Positions 32,540-44,951 of a stretch of DNA of 64,000 bases are shown here, piece by piece; the stretch's first letter is position 1; every line of letters begins with the position of its first letter. Made by a program: the position numbers and the translations under genes. The notes beneath the pieces are model-generated. The model did no database searches, was not told the DNA's origin, and was given only the letters and a program-made list of their open reading frames with translations. The stretch is from Nyssa sinensis (lineage: Eukaryota > Streptophyta > Magnoliopsida > Cornales > Nyssaceae), in the NCBI GenBank assembly GCA_008638375.1, contig CM018041.1, positions 16,819,953-16,883,952 of the forward strand, in the 5' to 3' direction.

Positions 32540-34429
32540 GACTCAAAAACTGCTCGTGCAAGTGCAATTTGAAAAAAGCAATTGGTCGTGATTTTGAACT
32601 TATTATTACGATGACCCCATTTAATTGAAAAGGAAATCCAATGCTTGAAGTAGAAATAAAAGTTTAAAGTATTACTTGTGGGGGTAAAATTTTCCACAAA
32701 CGAGCGTCTTCTTGCAAGAAAGGAAAAAGATAATCAGAGTTGTTTAGAGGGCACCGATGTAATGGTGCCAAAGGATTTTTCGACGGTTTAGTTAGTGCGA
32801 TGTTGGTTGGATTACTAGAATATAACGGGAAGATGAATACCAAAATTGGTGTACCTTTTAGTTGAGAGACTAGTTGTTTTAATAGTCGATGATCCTTTTA
32901 GTTGAGAGACTAGTTGTTTTAATAGTCGATGATCGTGCAGAGATGACTCCCTTAATTTCAATAGATTCTCTAATAGTGAGAGAATATAATGTCATGATTG
33001 ACACCGTGCATGAGAGTAACATTTCTTGATTTCTTGGGGATCGAAATTCCATTCAACTAGGTTTATTAAAATGAAGTAGACTTTGTCAATCTTACACACC
33101 CAACTATCAATCCGGAGTGAGGTATGTTTAGTGGGCTAGACTTGCTGTGATGTCTCCGATAATGGTGAGCACGGAAAGTTTGTTCAAGAATCTTTTCTTG
33201 ACTGGGGGTAATCTGGTCAACTCACTCTTGTCCCCCAAATTTACCGGTCCATTTTATTTCCGTACATTAGTCGTATTGAAAATGAAAAATTTGTGGACAT
33301 TGAGATCGATACTGTAGAGATTTTCCAATAAGTACTGACTTGGGCATGCCAATGAATCACATCTAAAAGAAGATGTTCCTTTATTACCATCCTTAAGTCG
33401 GAAGCAAAGACTACAGGATGCGGAAATCGTGGGAGAGGGCCTGCTTCGGTCCATTTTCAAAACTTTTTTTGGTTCTCAGAAATGGAAAAAAAAAGAAAAA
33501 GGAAAACACGAAAGAAAATTCATTTCATAGGATATGTTCGGGAACTTTTTCTGAAATTGTACTCTAAAGATGTTTTTGTTCTCAGAAGCGGCCAGTTTCC
33601 TTTTAATGAAATTATATTATAATTTATTGTGCGTACTCTTTTTATAGTAGAGATCAATTGTGATAAAAGGATAGAAACCCTCATTAAGTGAAATTAATAT
33701 GAAAATTACCGGCATTGAGAACAAACAAAGAATAGAAAGGGTCGCATCGCGATTCTAAGTAGGGTGGGCCTTGTGGCATCAACAGCAATGAAGTGTCGTT
33801 ATCTTTTTAAGTATTTAAAATTACGATTAAGTCCACATGATGTATTAAAAAACACAAGCATTAAATCTTAAAGAACAGTTGTTATTGAAAAAGAAAATTT
33901 GAGTCTGAAAGTAACTACTAAGTGGGAAAATTTCTAGCAGTAATACTATGCTTACTTGAAATTTTTACCAAAAGTGTTTACACAGCTGATGTGACAGTAT
34001 TACCTTGCACCCTTGGAACATGAAGAAACAATCTCCATTAGAGTTTTAAAACCTTATAAACAATGGGTTAAAGATGTTACTGGTGAAATTGTTTGATAAA
34101 ACGAACTGAAGCGGAAACGGATCTGTAAAAGTAAAAGCAATTGTTAGTGTGGTCGTTGTAGAAAAACTACATAACCATATGTGTCGTAACGTCTCACCAA
34201 TGGAAATTGGTCAAATATAACGTATCCTCACCAAATATATGTACACGTCAAAGAATTATTTCCAAATGTTGGTAGTAAGATGCCGAGTGGCATAGAAATG
34301 GTTACATACATTTAATGAATGAGGGAGGAAAGGGTATAATTGTAAGAGAGAATTTCAAATAATGCCAGAAGTGAATGTACAAACTCACTATAGGAGTGAA
34401 CTCAGAGAAAAAAGAAACTCACTATAACT
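32540..34429. other. No gene; possible LTR-like start at 32534
   Basis: The sequence at 32534 (tgtcacgactcaaaaactgc) has the TGTCACG opening shared by the large LTRs in this window, but no matching end was found. The rest is AT-rich and unassigned, with one exact 40-bp tandem duplication. Confidence 0.4.
32854..32933 (+). repeat. Exact 40-bp tandem duplication
   Basis: ccttttagttgagagactag... is repeated head to tail without a difference (32854-32893, 32894-32933). Such identity suggests a recent event or an assembly artefact. Confidence 0.9.
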
Positions 34430-34730
34430 AGTCTCATATTTTCTTAAAAATCAACAAAATTATATTCATAAAAGGGGTATGCCCCTATAGTCCAAAAATA
34501 TAAAACTTTCAAAAAAACTATCATTGAATCTACTAATATCCGTTGTCACCTCTTCGAATATATGCCGATTCCTTCTCCTACATATGCACCAAAACCAACA
34601 AATGGGCACTATCCTCCAAACCTTCCTAATGCTCTTCTTGCCACAACTTCCTACCCCAACTCTTCAAAAAATCCCTTACCGAGTTATCTTTTATATCCAA
34701 AAGGGCAGGTGAGAGTGAGAGTGAGAGTGA
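34430..34730 (-). pseudogene. LINE 3'-end fragment
   Basis: The minus strand reads VWRIVPICWFWCICRRRNRH followed by IFEEV and FNDSFFES, the C-terminal tail of a plant L1 ORF2 (compare PLCLLWCVWRERNRRVFED at 6330-6400). Several frame changes are needed and no A-tail is clear. It is a third, independent LINE remnant, in the opposite orientation to the other two. Confidence 0.6.
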
Positions 34731-34755
34731 GAGAGGGTAGGAGGGAGGGAGGTTA
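34701..34755 (+). repeat. (GTGAGA)n / GGGA-rich simple repeat
   Basis: gtgagagtgagagtgagagt followed by gagggtaggagggagggagg. Confidence 0.85.
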
Positions 34756-35127
34756 GTCATAAGGACTACATTGAGAATTAGTTTTTTTTAAAAAGGACTT
34801 GCAACAGAAGAAGGTGAATATTAGTTGAAGGATATGTATGAGAATACATACATACATAGATATATATGTTGTCAGAATAAGTAACAGTTAGCCCAAATGG
34901 TGGTCCTGGGGTGCTAGGGGGCAATGGCGCCCCTAAATTTTTGATTTTTTTACCCCTCTTTTGCATGGATTTTTTTTAAATTATGAGTTGGCTCCCCAGC
35001 CCCAATTTTATTTATTTTTATTTTTACAAAATACCTCCTTAAATTTTATTTTTTGTATTCTTGCCCTCCCAATGTCCAAGGTCTAAATCCACCACTGGTT
35101 AGCCCCTTCATGAGGAATCAATGGCAC

Positions 35128-35188
<61 letters not shown>

Positions 35189-36435
35189 GGGTTGATAAAT
35201 TAAATCTCACCAAAAATTACCCAGAACATATAATTGGAAGTATAGTCTATACATTATCCTCTACTTTGACGTCATAAAGTTTTCACCAATTATTCAGATA
35301 GCCAACTTCAACTGCTGTACATCAAAAGCTCATTTAAAATTCTATTATGTCTGTATATTCTTTTTTGAGAAAAGTAACACAAACAATAAGATTCATACCA
35401 CGATCAATCTTCCGGACCAAGAAAAAAAAGAAATATTTTTTATATAATGGTAAAATGCTAGAGCTATCAAGAGTGAGAGCAAAAGTTCGAGTATGAAAGT
35501 AGTTTTTTTGAGCAAAGTAATCCCAAAGGTTAGGTCTGTATTCTCGTATTGGCAGGACCAATACTGGGTAATGGACATAAAATCCAAGATATCCAACTAA
35601 TTGGTAAAAAATTGGAATTTGATGCAATTTGTTCAGAGACAACTTGACTAAACCATGGGGTTTCTGAATTTCTGATAGGTCTGAGGTAATACAGACATCT
35701 CAATGCAGGCTAATACCACCTATGAATAATAATAGCATGAACCATTGAATAGAGAAGCAAACAAATATTCCAGTTAAGATAGGCAAGGCCACGTATAAAA
35801 CAATGTCACCATGATCTGATTAGTGGTCATATATGACCTCATAATACGCCACACTAGAACACATCAAGGTGAAAGCTCAAACCTGAAAGTTTAAGCAGCC
35901 CGATTACATCTGCTTTGGTTATCATACAATAGCATGTTCACCAAGATTATACTTCTTATCAAAAAGTGTTGACCAAGATTACACTCAGAAAAATACCCAA
36001 CTTCAAGCATCTATATATTAAGAAGGGAAATTTCTATAGATGATTTACAATACTATAATTGAGTGTCGCTAGGGAATGACAGCTTAATTATAGAACATGG
36101 ATTCAGCCAAACAAGAAAGAAAAGGAAAAAAAAATCAAAGTCAAATTTCAGTGGCAAAAGGGAGAAGATTATCCATTCTCACCTAAAAAGAAAAATATTT
36201 GGATGCTCAAATATACCTTACTGCAGGAGGAATGCTTGATAGTAAAGAATCCAAATAGTATATAAGGTCCCAAAGCCTTGTTACCGAGCAACTGATCAGT
36301 GTTTATCAAGTTGCAACTGTAAAGCCTCACAGACTGGTCAGGTGTTGGAAACTTAGCCTGGTACAACCCTTGAAACTGGTCCACTTTGAGCTTATTTAGG
36401 AAACTGCTGATGATTGCCCCAAGATGAAAATGATG
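34756..36435. other. Region downstream of the PSI-like gene
   Basis: The part nearest 36435 should contain the 3' UTR of the minus-strand gene; no clear polyadenylation signal was fixed. A 102-codon minus frame at 35642-35334 shows no recognised family. The block at 34890-35100 has the look of a small decayed transposon (repeat of 'gttagccc' at both sides). Confidence 0.4.
35127..35183 (+). repeat. C12 run followed by (TC)22
   Basis: A run of about 12 C followed by an uninterrupted TC microsatellite. Confidence 0.9.
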
Positions 36436-38247
36436 TTACCCATCCAAATCTAAAGAATCATTTAAGGTTCTACCACTGCCACTCTCCAGTAAGGCTTTGG
36501 CATTGGGTTCTCTATAAAATCTCCAAACATAGTTCAGACCAACAAGAAGCTCAGTGATCATTGCTTCTGTTTTCTCCTGATTTGCAAAGTAAAGGGTCTG
36601 TACAAGAAGCACATTAGTCCTGGAAACTAAGTTTTGGTGCTCAAAACTTCGCTCGGACTGCCATCTTATCATGTTATGAGCGAGTGGGGCCAACCATTCT
36701 AATATTCCTGACATTGTCTCACTCCACTCTCTTGCAAGAACACTGTCATAAAATGATGAAGCCGAGCTCTTGGTGAATGGTTTTAGCTTTTCCCCAAGGG
36801 CAGTTCTTATGCTTACTGGCAGCATATGGTAGAGGTCCTCTCTTGCATCATGGCCAACCAGGTGAGGAGATGCCACTAGCTTCTCAATTACAGTAATGAC
36901 ATTTGCATAGTGCAGTGCTAAAGCAGCAGCCCCGAGAGTTTCAGGAGGAGCATTCAACAACCTGTGTTTGGAGCTGAATATTGAAATCTTATTATATAGG
37001 TTGCCTTGAGCATGAGATTCTACATCAGCACCTTTGGTTTCATTAAGAGATCCAGTATGAACCCCATTTGGACTTAAATAGAAATCTCTTGCAGGAGAAC
37101 TGTTTCCGCCCATCATGCATCCCTTAAGAGGTCCTACCGGAGTCAATCGATTGGGTTTTGAACGTGCGCTCTTTCCTTGAAGAGTAGCTGGGCGATCACG
37201 ATTCTGCCAGAACCTCAGACCAGTCTTATTGGTTCTAGGTAGTGGACCAGATTTTGTTGATGACTTCCCAAGAGGACCAGAATAAAAGTTCACAGTTTTA
37301 TTCCCACCAGAGATTGGCCCTGATGTTGTAACTGTGTTTCCAAGAGGACCTGAATAGAAATTGCTAGCTTTATTTGTTCTTGAAATCGGGCCAGATTTAG
37401 TAATCAAATTCCCTAATGGCCCCGAAGAAAACCTAGCAATACTATTCTCGGATGGGTAAACCAAAGATTTCATCAGTGCAGAAACTGAGCGGCTGCGATG
37501 AATATAATCAGAATCCAGAACTCTTGAGTCTTTAATTTCAACATTTACCTCATGATTAATTCCAAAAACATGTTCCATCCTACTAAATATAGTGAATAGA
37601 GATCTTGCCAAAAGGAGAACTGTGTAATCATAAGTCCTTTTCCACAGAGAGAGATCCTTCAGATGCTTCACCTCCTGCTGCTTCCATGCAACCTTCTTCT
37701 CATATTCAACCAAACTGAAACTATCATAGTCATCATTACCTTTCATTCTCCTCAGAGTCAGTTCAAGATCCACAAGTGTTTCCATTTCTTGATATAAATT
37801 TGCATTGACCAAAATGAACCGTTCCATCTTCTTAACTTTCTTGTCCATCTTCCTCCCTGTAAACTGCCAACCATATGGGTCAGCACCAATCTTGAGCAGA
37901 GCATCAAATACATTTTCAAAACTCTTCAAACCGGGATCGGTGCATTTCTTCGCAAGCCTGGCCACCGTTCTTGCTATATGTCCCAAGTTCTCAACCATCT
38001 CTGCACATATAAGACCAACAATATAATCATCATCTTCTGAAACAAGCTCCTTAATGCCCACGGAATTCTTGATCTCTTCCCTCAATTTGGCAACTTGCTT
38101 CTCACCCAGAGACTGCCACAAATGAATCAGCTTAGACATCAAGCCTGCAACCTCAAATGCCAATACTCCAATCAGCACCTTTTCAGGAGCGCCCTCATGC
38201 TTCCTTGAAGTTTTCCAAAAACTGCGGAACCACGATTCTGCTACCAT
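36436..38247 (-). CDS. PSK SIMULATOR (PSI)-like protein, DUF3475/DUF668
   Basis: Complete 603-aa protein in one coding exon. The N-terminus MVAESWFRSFWKTSRKHE and the DUF3475 domain (about residues 26-82, IGVLAFEVAGLMSKLIHLWQ) are typical of plant PSI-like proteins; the DUF668 domain lies at about 436-525 (ETLGAAALALHYANVITVIE). Relatives act as plasma-membrane or nuclear growth regulators, downstream of phytosulfokine signalling in Arabidopsis (family knowledge; not shown here). This copy lacks the N-terminal Met-Gly myristoylation start of PSI1, placing it in the ~600-aa subgroup. Between the domains, residues about 272-345 hold three copies of a ~25-residue repeat built on SGPLG...SGP(I/L)...NK. 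The start is the ATG at 38247; the frame is open four codons upstream only through TTG. Context gagATGG is good. No frameshift or stop: apparently intact. Confidence 0.93.
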   Translation of the reverse strand: MVAESWFRSFWKTSRKHEGAPEKVLIGVLAFEVAGLMSKLIHLWQSLGEKQVAKLREEIKNSVGIKELVSEDDDYIVGLICAEMVENLGHIARTVARLAKKCTDPGLKSFENVFDALLKIGADPYGWQFTGRKMDKKVKKMERFILVNANLYQEMETLVDLELTLRRMKGNDDYDSFSLVEYEKKVAWKQQEVKHLKDLSLWKRTYDYTVLLLARSLFTIFSRMEHVFGINHEVNVEIKDSRVLDSDYIHRSRSVSALMKSLVYPSENSIARFSSGPLGNLITKSGPISRTNKASNFYSGPLGNTVTTSGPISGGNKTVNFYSGPLGKSSTKSGPLPRTNKTGLRFWQNRDRPATLQGKSARSKPNRLTPVGPLKGCMMGGNSSPARDFYLSPNGVHTGSLNETKGADVESHAQGNLYNKISIFSSKHRLLNAPPETLGAAALALHYANVITVIEKLVASPHLVGHDAREDLYHMLPVSIRTALGEKLKPFTKSSASSFYDSVLAREWSETMSGILEWLAPLAHNMIRWQSERSFEHQNLVSRTNVLLVQTLYFANQEKTEAMITELLVGLNYVWRFYREPNAKALLESGSGRTLNDSLDLDG

Positions 38248-38315
38248 CTCCAACCCCAAAGGAGAGACCTAAAGAATTGATCTCTAAACCAAATCTAGTA
38301 CCAGTTCTTTTGATT
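38248..38315 (-). other. 5' UTR exon 2 of PSI-like gene
   Basis: Follows the acceptor tgatgcag|aatcaa and runs to the start codon. It holds the second half of the split uORF (38315-38295). Confidence 0.6.
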
Positions 38316-39286
38316 CTGCATCAGAATTAAAATACAACAGCAATCAAACAGTTAAATCAACGAGCAACAAAACAAAAAGGTTCAACTTATCCATCTACTA
38401 TAATATTAGAGCAATTTCAACAACAGTGCCAAATCTAACTGAAAAGTTGAAAAATAAAAATTGGAAAATTTTATGCTCCATTGGATTACTAAGAAAATTT
38501 AAGGAAAAAAATTGTAAATTTTTTAAATCTTAGATTTTCCATTATTTGAAATCCCATGGGGAGAAAGACTAGAATTCATTCTTCAGAAATTAAAACAAAA
38601 GACAACATAAAATTTAAAAATTCGCATTTTCTTTCCTTCCCCTACTTCTTACAGCAACTAAGCAGTTGGCAGATGTTATTTTTGTGATTATCGTCCTTCT
38701 TTCTAATAAGATGAGATTCCTCCCCCTTTTTTCCAACAAAAAACATATATATTTTTTCCAAAAAATTCACTCGCTGGAATTTGTTTACTTTTCTCTATTA
38801 AAGAGTAAAACATGTTCTATAAACTATAAAGTGCATCCGCCTTAGACGAGTCTTTTTCACCTTCTGGTCAACCAAAACACAATTCATTTTCTTTTCCTTT
38901 CCTCAATTTTCTCAGAAGCCAACCAAGTGGCTTACTTGAGAAGAAAAAAAATTAACTGACTACAAATATCAGCCGCCAGAACATAAACTGAAATTTTGAA
39001 AAAGAGAAAGTACGAACATAAACTGAAATTAAATACAAGATTGACAAAACTCTTAAACCCTGATTCCAAAAACCAATCTAATGATTCGGTAACAATAAAA
39101 AAAAAAAAAAAAAAAACTATATTACCAAACCTTACATGAAACTAATAGAATAAACAAAGCAAACTCTAGCCATTTCAGCACGAAGATAACGCCACTTCTG
39201 TCTCAGAACCCCAAAAAAATTGAATACAGCATTGGAATTATAGAAAACCTAAAACTCACCGATTCTGTAAAGAAGAATCGAACCAT
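38295..39286 (-). promoter_or_regulatory. Upstream ORF 2 (15 aa), split by the leader intron
   Basis: ATG at 39286, nine codons in exon 1 (39286-39260) and seven including TAG in exon 2 (38315-38295): MVRFFFTESNQKNWY. Splicing is needed to give this product; retained intron would give a different one. Confidence 0.45.
38316..39259 (-). other. 5' leader intron of PSI-like gene (944 bp)
   Basis: Donor agaatcg|gtgagttt at 39259 and acceptor tgatgcag| at 38316 on the minus strand. AT-rich. Leader introns are common in plant regulatory genes; this one is inferred from splice signals only. Confidence 0.6.
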
Positions 39287-39311
39287 GAATCTTGCCCGGA
39301 GTCAACACGAA

Positions 39312-39413
39312 TCAGGCTATGGAGAGATCATGCAGCAGAGAGGGACGGAGGGAGACTTGAGGAAGGAGCTTGGAAAATGCAGTGGAAGACAACCACACGG
39401 AGCAAGCCGACAT
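39312..39413 (-). promoter_or_regulatory. Upstream ORF 1 (33 aa) in PSI-like leader
   Basis: ATG at 39413, 33 codons (MSACSVWLSS...), TGA at 39314-39312, wholly inside the first leader exon downstream of the TATA box. A 4-codon ATG ORF lies inside it in another frame. uORFs of this size usually lower translation of the main ORF; the effect here is inference. Confidence 0.5.
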
Positions 39414-39498
39414 TGTAGAGAGACCAAAACCCGGAAACCGTGTGAAATTAAAGAAGAGTGATGCTAATTACACAACTTCCCCTGTGCTTCTCCATATG

Positions 39499-39506
39499 TT
39501 TATATA
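39499..39506 (-). promoter_or_regulatory. TATA box of PSI-like gene
   Basis: tatataaa on the minus strand. A start site about 30 bp downstream (near 39465) would give a leader exon of about 205 nt ending at the donor at 39259. A CT-rich stretch (ctccctccgtccctctctg) lies in the leader, as is common in plants. Confidence 0.55.
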
Positions 39507-42500
39507 CATCCCCAAATTTTTTCTATTTTGTCCAGCTCTTGTAACTAATGTAACAAATGCTACAACATTTTTCTTCTAAAAGAAACAAATTATTTAAGCT
39601 GGACTTCAATTCAGTTCAATTAAATATTTATTTAATATTAATTTACAAAATAAATAAATTAAATTTAAACATATTTTTAGAGTTGTTAATTTATTGAACG
39701 AGTAACCTAATAAGCATATAAATGATATATTATTATATAAAAAACTAAAATACTCGAACTCGACTTATGATCGACTTGATTAGAGACTTATTCAATATTT
39801 TGTTTTGATATTCTTTTTTTTCAATTTCGTAAATATTTTAATAGCCAAATTTGTAATGTGACAACCAAATTTAGACAAATGACTTCATAAGTACCTTAGG
39901 TCTAAAATAATAGTTAGAGACTTCACAAAAAGAAACTCTAATGTAATAATTTTTGTCCTTTTATTTGGTGTTGGTGAGTTTCTTCAAATATATAAAAATA
40001 CATTTTAAAAATAAAATTATACCAAAAAAAAACCAAGCATGATTTTTGAAATTTTTTGTAAATGCGAAACAAAAATACAAAAACTCTTGCAAACAAGCCT
40101 AATTTAATGTACCCTTTGAAAAAAAATATAAAGTTACAATCACATGCATTTTAAGTAAGACTCAATTAGATAGTATTAAGTCAAGCATAGGTTAACTGCA
40201 TTTGATATTTACTTCTATTCTTTTTTAGGGTAAAGTTGAACTTTTAAGGTTATTTTTTAAAATAAATAATTATGATTCATGAATACACAAATTTGGTTGA
40301 ATTTTTTAGTGACTTAGTGACATCTCGTGTCTGTGTCTGTCCATATAAAGGAGGTCACGATTTCTAATCTCTCAAAATGAGGCATGTTGTAAGTTATTGA
40401 TCTACAAGATTTTTGACAAAAAATAAATAGAAAGAAAAAGAAAAAAAGAATACAACAATTTGACTTTGTCTTTGGGAGGGAAGCACCAAATGTGGACATA
40501 CTTTGCCACAAAGGTGTAATGACACATTAATAATAGCAGCTAAATATGTAAAATGTGCTACAATTGTTAGATAAGTTGATTTATTCAATTGTTAATGATT
40601 TTTAAAAAGGATAAAACAAATGATATTTATTTTAGAAAAAAATGACTTTATCGAATAAATATATGTTTGAGATGAAAATATTTATCTTTTCTGATACGTG
40701 ACTATGACTTTGATTTAAATCGGTGCATACACATTGCATCGAGACTTTTATCCTTCTCATTTGTTTGTATTAAAACAAGTCTGCACAACCCAATTATTAA
40801 TGTATGTTTAGATTAAAAAATTAAGATTTTAAACATACATGTGTTTTAAACATTATAAAATTATAATTATAAAACACATGTAGTCTAATCCTCTCATATT
40901 TAGATTAAAAAAAATTAAGATTTTAAACATACATGTGTTTTGAGTTGTTTTTATTTTATAAAATAAAAAATTATTTTGGCTAGTTTCCTAACAAAAAGAT
41001 GTCATTTTTAGATTTTTTTAAAAATAATTTTTAAAGATATTGTTAGTGCTTTTTATTTTTATATTTTTTAAATTGTAAACAAATATACCCTAACATTTAC
41101 AAGAGGAAGACTTTACTTTTTATACACACACATACAAAAGGATAAAGACAATTTGAAAATAGTAGGAACCTTCAACTTTTTAAATTCATAAGCATTATAA
41201 TCAATGTTCATGGTCATGGAAGGCTATGACGGAAGAGAATTCAAATTATACAGGGAGATAACTAGGAATCCAAAAGAATGATGGGGTAGAATTTGAACTA
41301 AAGAGTATACAAGGGCCACAAGTGCAAAACTATAATCTCGAAAGAGATTTTTCCCAATCATTAAAGACGATCACGCGGAGACTTGTATTTTTACAGTTTT
41401 GACCCCGCCCTCCAAACAGCCTCGACCCGGTTCGATCAAAGGAAACGGTCCGACCGGGATCTTGAAAGGATCTCAATAATCAACTTCTGTGAGTCCTAGA
41501 AAACCATGATTAGAGAATGCCTAATTTACTGCTTGATTATCTTTGCCTAGTTGTTTGTGTAATTTCCCGCGTTATTACCAAATATGCTTATTCTCTTAAT
41601 AAATTGTTTATCAAATGATTAATATATAAATTGTCATATAAGTCAACCTTACCGCCAAATTTGATCTTAATTTCTTTTTGATGTCCCCGAATTTGATGTC
41701 ATGAAAATGATAAAATAAAAGAAAGGGTTACCAGGCCCTAAAAATATATTAATAAAAATAAATAATAAGGAGTTACATGAAGACTAAGATTAATCTTTTT
41801 AATCATATATTATTGACTTGACCGTTATCGTTCACACCTTGCAAATTGACTACATGTATATATATTTTATCATAAAAGTCATTATCTAGTTTTAGTTCTA
41901 ATCCAGACTAAGTTAGAGACATTTAATTTCTGATGATTCGAATATTTTGTTATTATATCAAATAATAATCTTGTAATATATCTCTTCACAATTTCTTAAA
42001 TTAGGAGAGTAAAAGATTTGATGACATTATATTATAATACCGGATTACTAAATAAGATTTTGGGCTAATTAACTTTAAGCCCATTAAGAAGATGCTATAT
42101 TATTATAAAATATGCACATTTTTTCAATTCAAGATGAAAAAGTCAATTATTTCTTTTTTTAAGCTTAGGTCCATTATAATGACATCACACTTATATTTTT
42201 TTTTTATAAATGACAATAATACTCCAATGAAAGTTATTTATTCAAAATAAAAATAAAAATTAAAATTTCTTATATAAAACTAATTGCAGAGACCAAGAGG
42301 GTTAAAGGCTATGGAGAACGTGGAAGTTTGATTCAGAATAAAAAAAAACACTTACTGAGTTTACAAAAAAAATAATACATTCTTTGAAATTACAAAAAAT
42401 ACTTTTTTTTTTTATGAATCGGTAAAGTGTATTTTAGGTCAGTTTACACTTATCAGATTAAATTTTTCTTTCCGTGATAGTCAGATTCACCCTTTAAGCT

Positions 42501-44714
42501 CTAACTATCAATGATCAACATAAAAAAAACTCGAACTCGATATCACAAAAAACACTTTTGAAATCACTAAGTTGTCAATATGTCTATTAGTTAAATGAAA
42601 GATAGTCCACAATCTTGTAAAAATATATTATCAAATGTAAGATATTTCTTTAAGCAGAATTCCTAAATGCACCACTAATTACAATATAATAATACTACTA
42701 TTTCAAACTTTTGTATCAATTTTTTTACATTTCAAATGACATAACATAAAATCATTAGTAAATTATTAAACACATTATTTAATAATTTATCAATAATTCA
42801 TTACTCTTTTTTTCTTACCAATGTTAATTGTATATTACAAGTATTATGTAGAAATAATCATAGGAATCTCACAAATATGAACTCTTATACTAGAGAGATT
42901 TGAAATCATGACCCTTCCCATAAAGAAAAAAAACAAGATATTACTTAATCACTAGATTAAAATACAAAATTTGATATAAAAATTTAAAACTTGTAACATT
43001 ACTCGTTACAACAACATACCACTGGTTACAATATCATCAAATGTAAAATTATTATTCCACAAATTACAATATCATCAAATGTAAAAATATGGCCGTGTTT
43101 GGTTCGGCTTATCGACCTGTACTAATGGATCCATACTTAACTCAGAATATATTTTTTCAAAAAAATAGTCAAGTGAAAGTTTTTTTCAAAAAGTAGCTTA
43201 GTGACACTTATTAATAGCTAATCCAAGCACTACAATACTATTTAATCACTTCTCAAATACATTCATCTAAACTACTCAATAACTTAACACAAATAACACG
43301 TTTTCACAATTACTTAATGCCCATTTAGTATTGGTGAACGTAACGGAGAATTGATTCCAAGTTAATTGATTAATAGAGAATAGACTAATATAAAATTAGT
43401 TTGGTGTTTGGATTAATATATGTTAAAACTGATTATGATGACAAAAGTGATTAATTGGATGTTTGGATAAAAATTGTTCAAAAGTAATTCTCAACTACAA
43501 AATGTCTTATTTGTCTTTCAATTATATTAAAGATGATTTTTGTATGATTCGCTACATGTGTTTTAACTAAAATTTAAAAATAAATATTAATGAATTAATA
43601 AATTATGCAACTAATTTAATATAAAATAATGTTAAATATAAAATAAATAATTTATAATAATTTATAAATGATATAATTAAAAGAACTTATTTTTGCTATA
43701 TTCTGTTTATATGATTAATGTAACTGTGATTTAGTTTTTGTTCCGTGTGTTTTCATAATGATATACATATTATATATAGATAGACCTACTATAAATTATA
43801 AAGATTTATATAATAAAAGAATTATAATATAACTTAAAGTGTATGTATTCACATGCTAATTTTATTTTTTGTTATAATAGAGTAATAATGTGACTTTTGG
43901 TCATGAACAATTGATTCTTTTATTTCAAAAGTAAATATGATGATGCATGACATATATATGTCATTATTTTAAAATATAGGTTTAGCTTGTTTAAATTAGA
44001 TCCCGATACAAAAATAAAGGTCTTGAAAGTTACATTTTTTAGCTTAATCCAATTTTCAAGTTTTAACAAAAAATTACTAGTTGACAATCGATCAGTTTAA
44101 ACTCATTCAAATAATCTCATAATTTAATTTAATTTAAAATCACATTGATGGACCATGAATTTAAACTTCGAACAGAAATCAAACAAACTCTTACTTAAAT
44201 TATTACTCAATTCAATTCGCACTTTGTTTTTTTTTCCAGTTTATCGAAACGAGGACAATGATTTTAGTACGCAAGTAGCCCTTAAGCTTTAACCACGGTC
44301 CAGATGTTTGGCAAGGGTGGAGAACTTTTTTATGGGAGGAAATGATTAGTGGAATATATTATTCTTATCTTGTTAATAAATCATGAATTTCTCATTGATC
44401 ATTGTTTGTCCACTATTTTACAGACCCCTTTTTGACTAATAGCCCATAGGGGCCACCATTTAGCTTTTTGTGGGAAATCAACTTGTGGTTTGGTGGTTGC
44501 CAGTAACAAACTTGATTTCTATCTTTAATTAGTATTAATAAGTGGTAACCTTATTCTTTACTGGTTAACCCACAAAGAACGTAAATAACAAAATTTCAAG
44601 TTGTACAAGTAGTATGATTTTTGTGTCATATTAATTAATAGGATGAGATATGCTAGAAGGTGGATTGATGAAAAAGTTCACTTGGTAAGATAGTATAGAG
44701 AAATTTTAAGAAAT
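39507..44714. other. 5.2 kb AT-rich intergenic DNA, no gene
   Basis: No coding frame with family resemblance on either strand. Small repeat structures are present (for example 40807-40943). Some wording near 43090 (gtgtttggttcggcttat) and 43320 resembles MITE ends, but pairs could not be established. Confidence 0.5.
40807..40943. repeat. Direct repeat with internal palindrome
   Basis: tttagattaaaaaa..ttaagattttaaacatacatgtgtttt occurs at 40807-40849 and 40898-40943. Between them acatgtgtttta is mirrored by taaaacacatgt. Probably a MITE-derived fragment. Confidence 0.7.
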
Positions 44715-44951
44715 TGATCGACTGAGAGTTAGTTGCTAGTAAAAGAGTTATCTTTTGAGTTCTCAGGATTCGACTTTCTTGTTGGCATAAATTTGAAGTT
44801 ACTTACCGCAGGACAAAAGTCTTGTTTTAAAAGACTTGTTGGCGCAACATGGATTGGCAAAAGTCTTGTTTTGGAATGCTTGGGAGGGCAAAGACTTAAT
44901 TTAGTGTGCAAGCTAGGTCAAAATACCCTGTTTACCGAAAAAAAAAAATAG
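44715..44951 (+). mobile_element. tRNA-derived SINE
   Basis: The head region has an A-box-like segment (agttagttgctagtaaaaga) and a B-box-like segment (tctcaggattcgacttt) spaced as in tRNA-derived SINEs. The 3' end reads tagtgtgcaagctaggtc ... accctgtttaccg and an A11 tail, the familiar 'gtgtgcaagctggcccg...acacc...' ending of plant SINEs. A possible short target duplication is agaaatt (44709-44715; also just after the tail). Confidence 0.55.

Noticed and set aside
35334..35642. 102-codon minus-strand frame
   Set aside because: No family recognised, ends in Phe runs from a poly-A tract; treated as chance.
38248..38259. Four extra N-terminal codons (-GLE) for the PSI-like protein
   Set aside because: The upstream codon is TTG, not ATG; homologues start at MVAESWF, and the ATG at 38247 has a good context.
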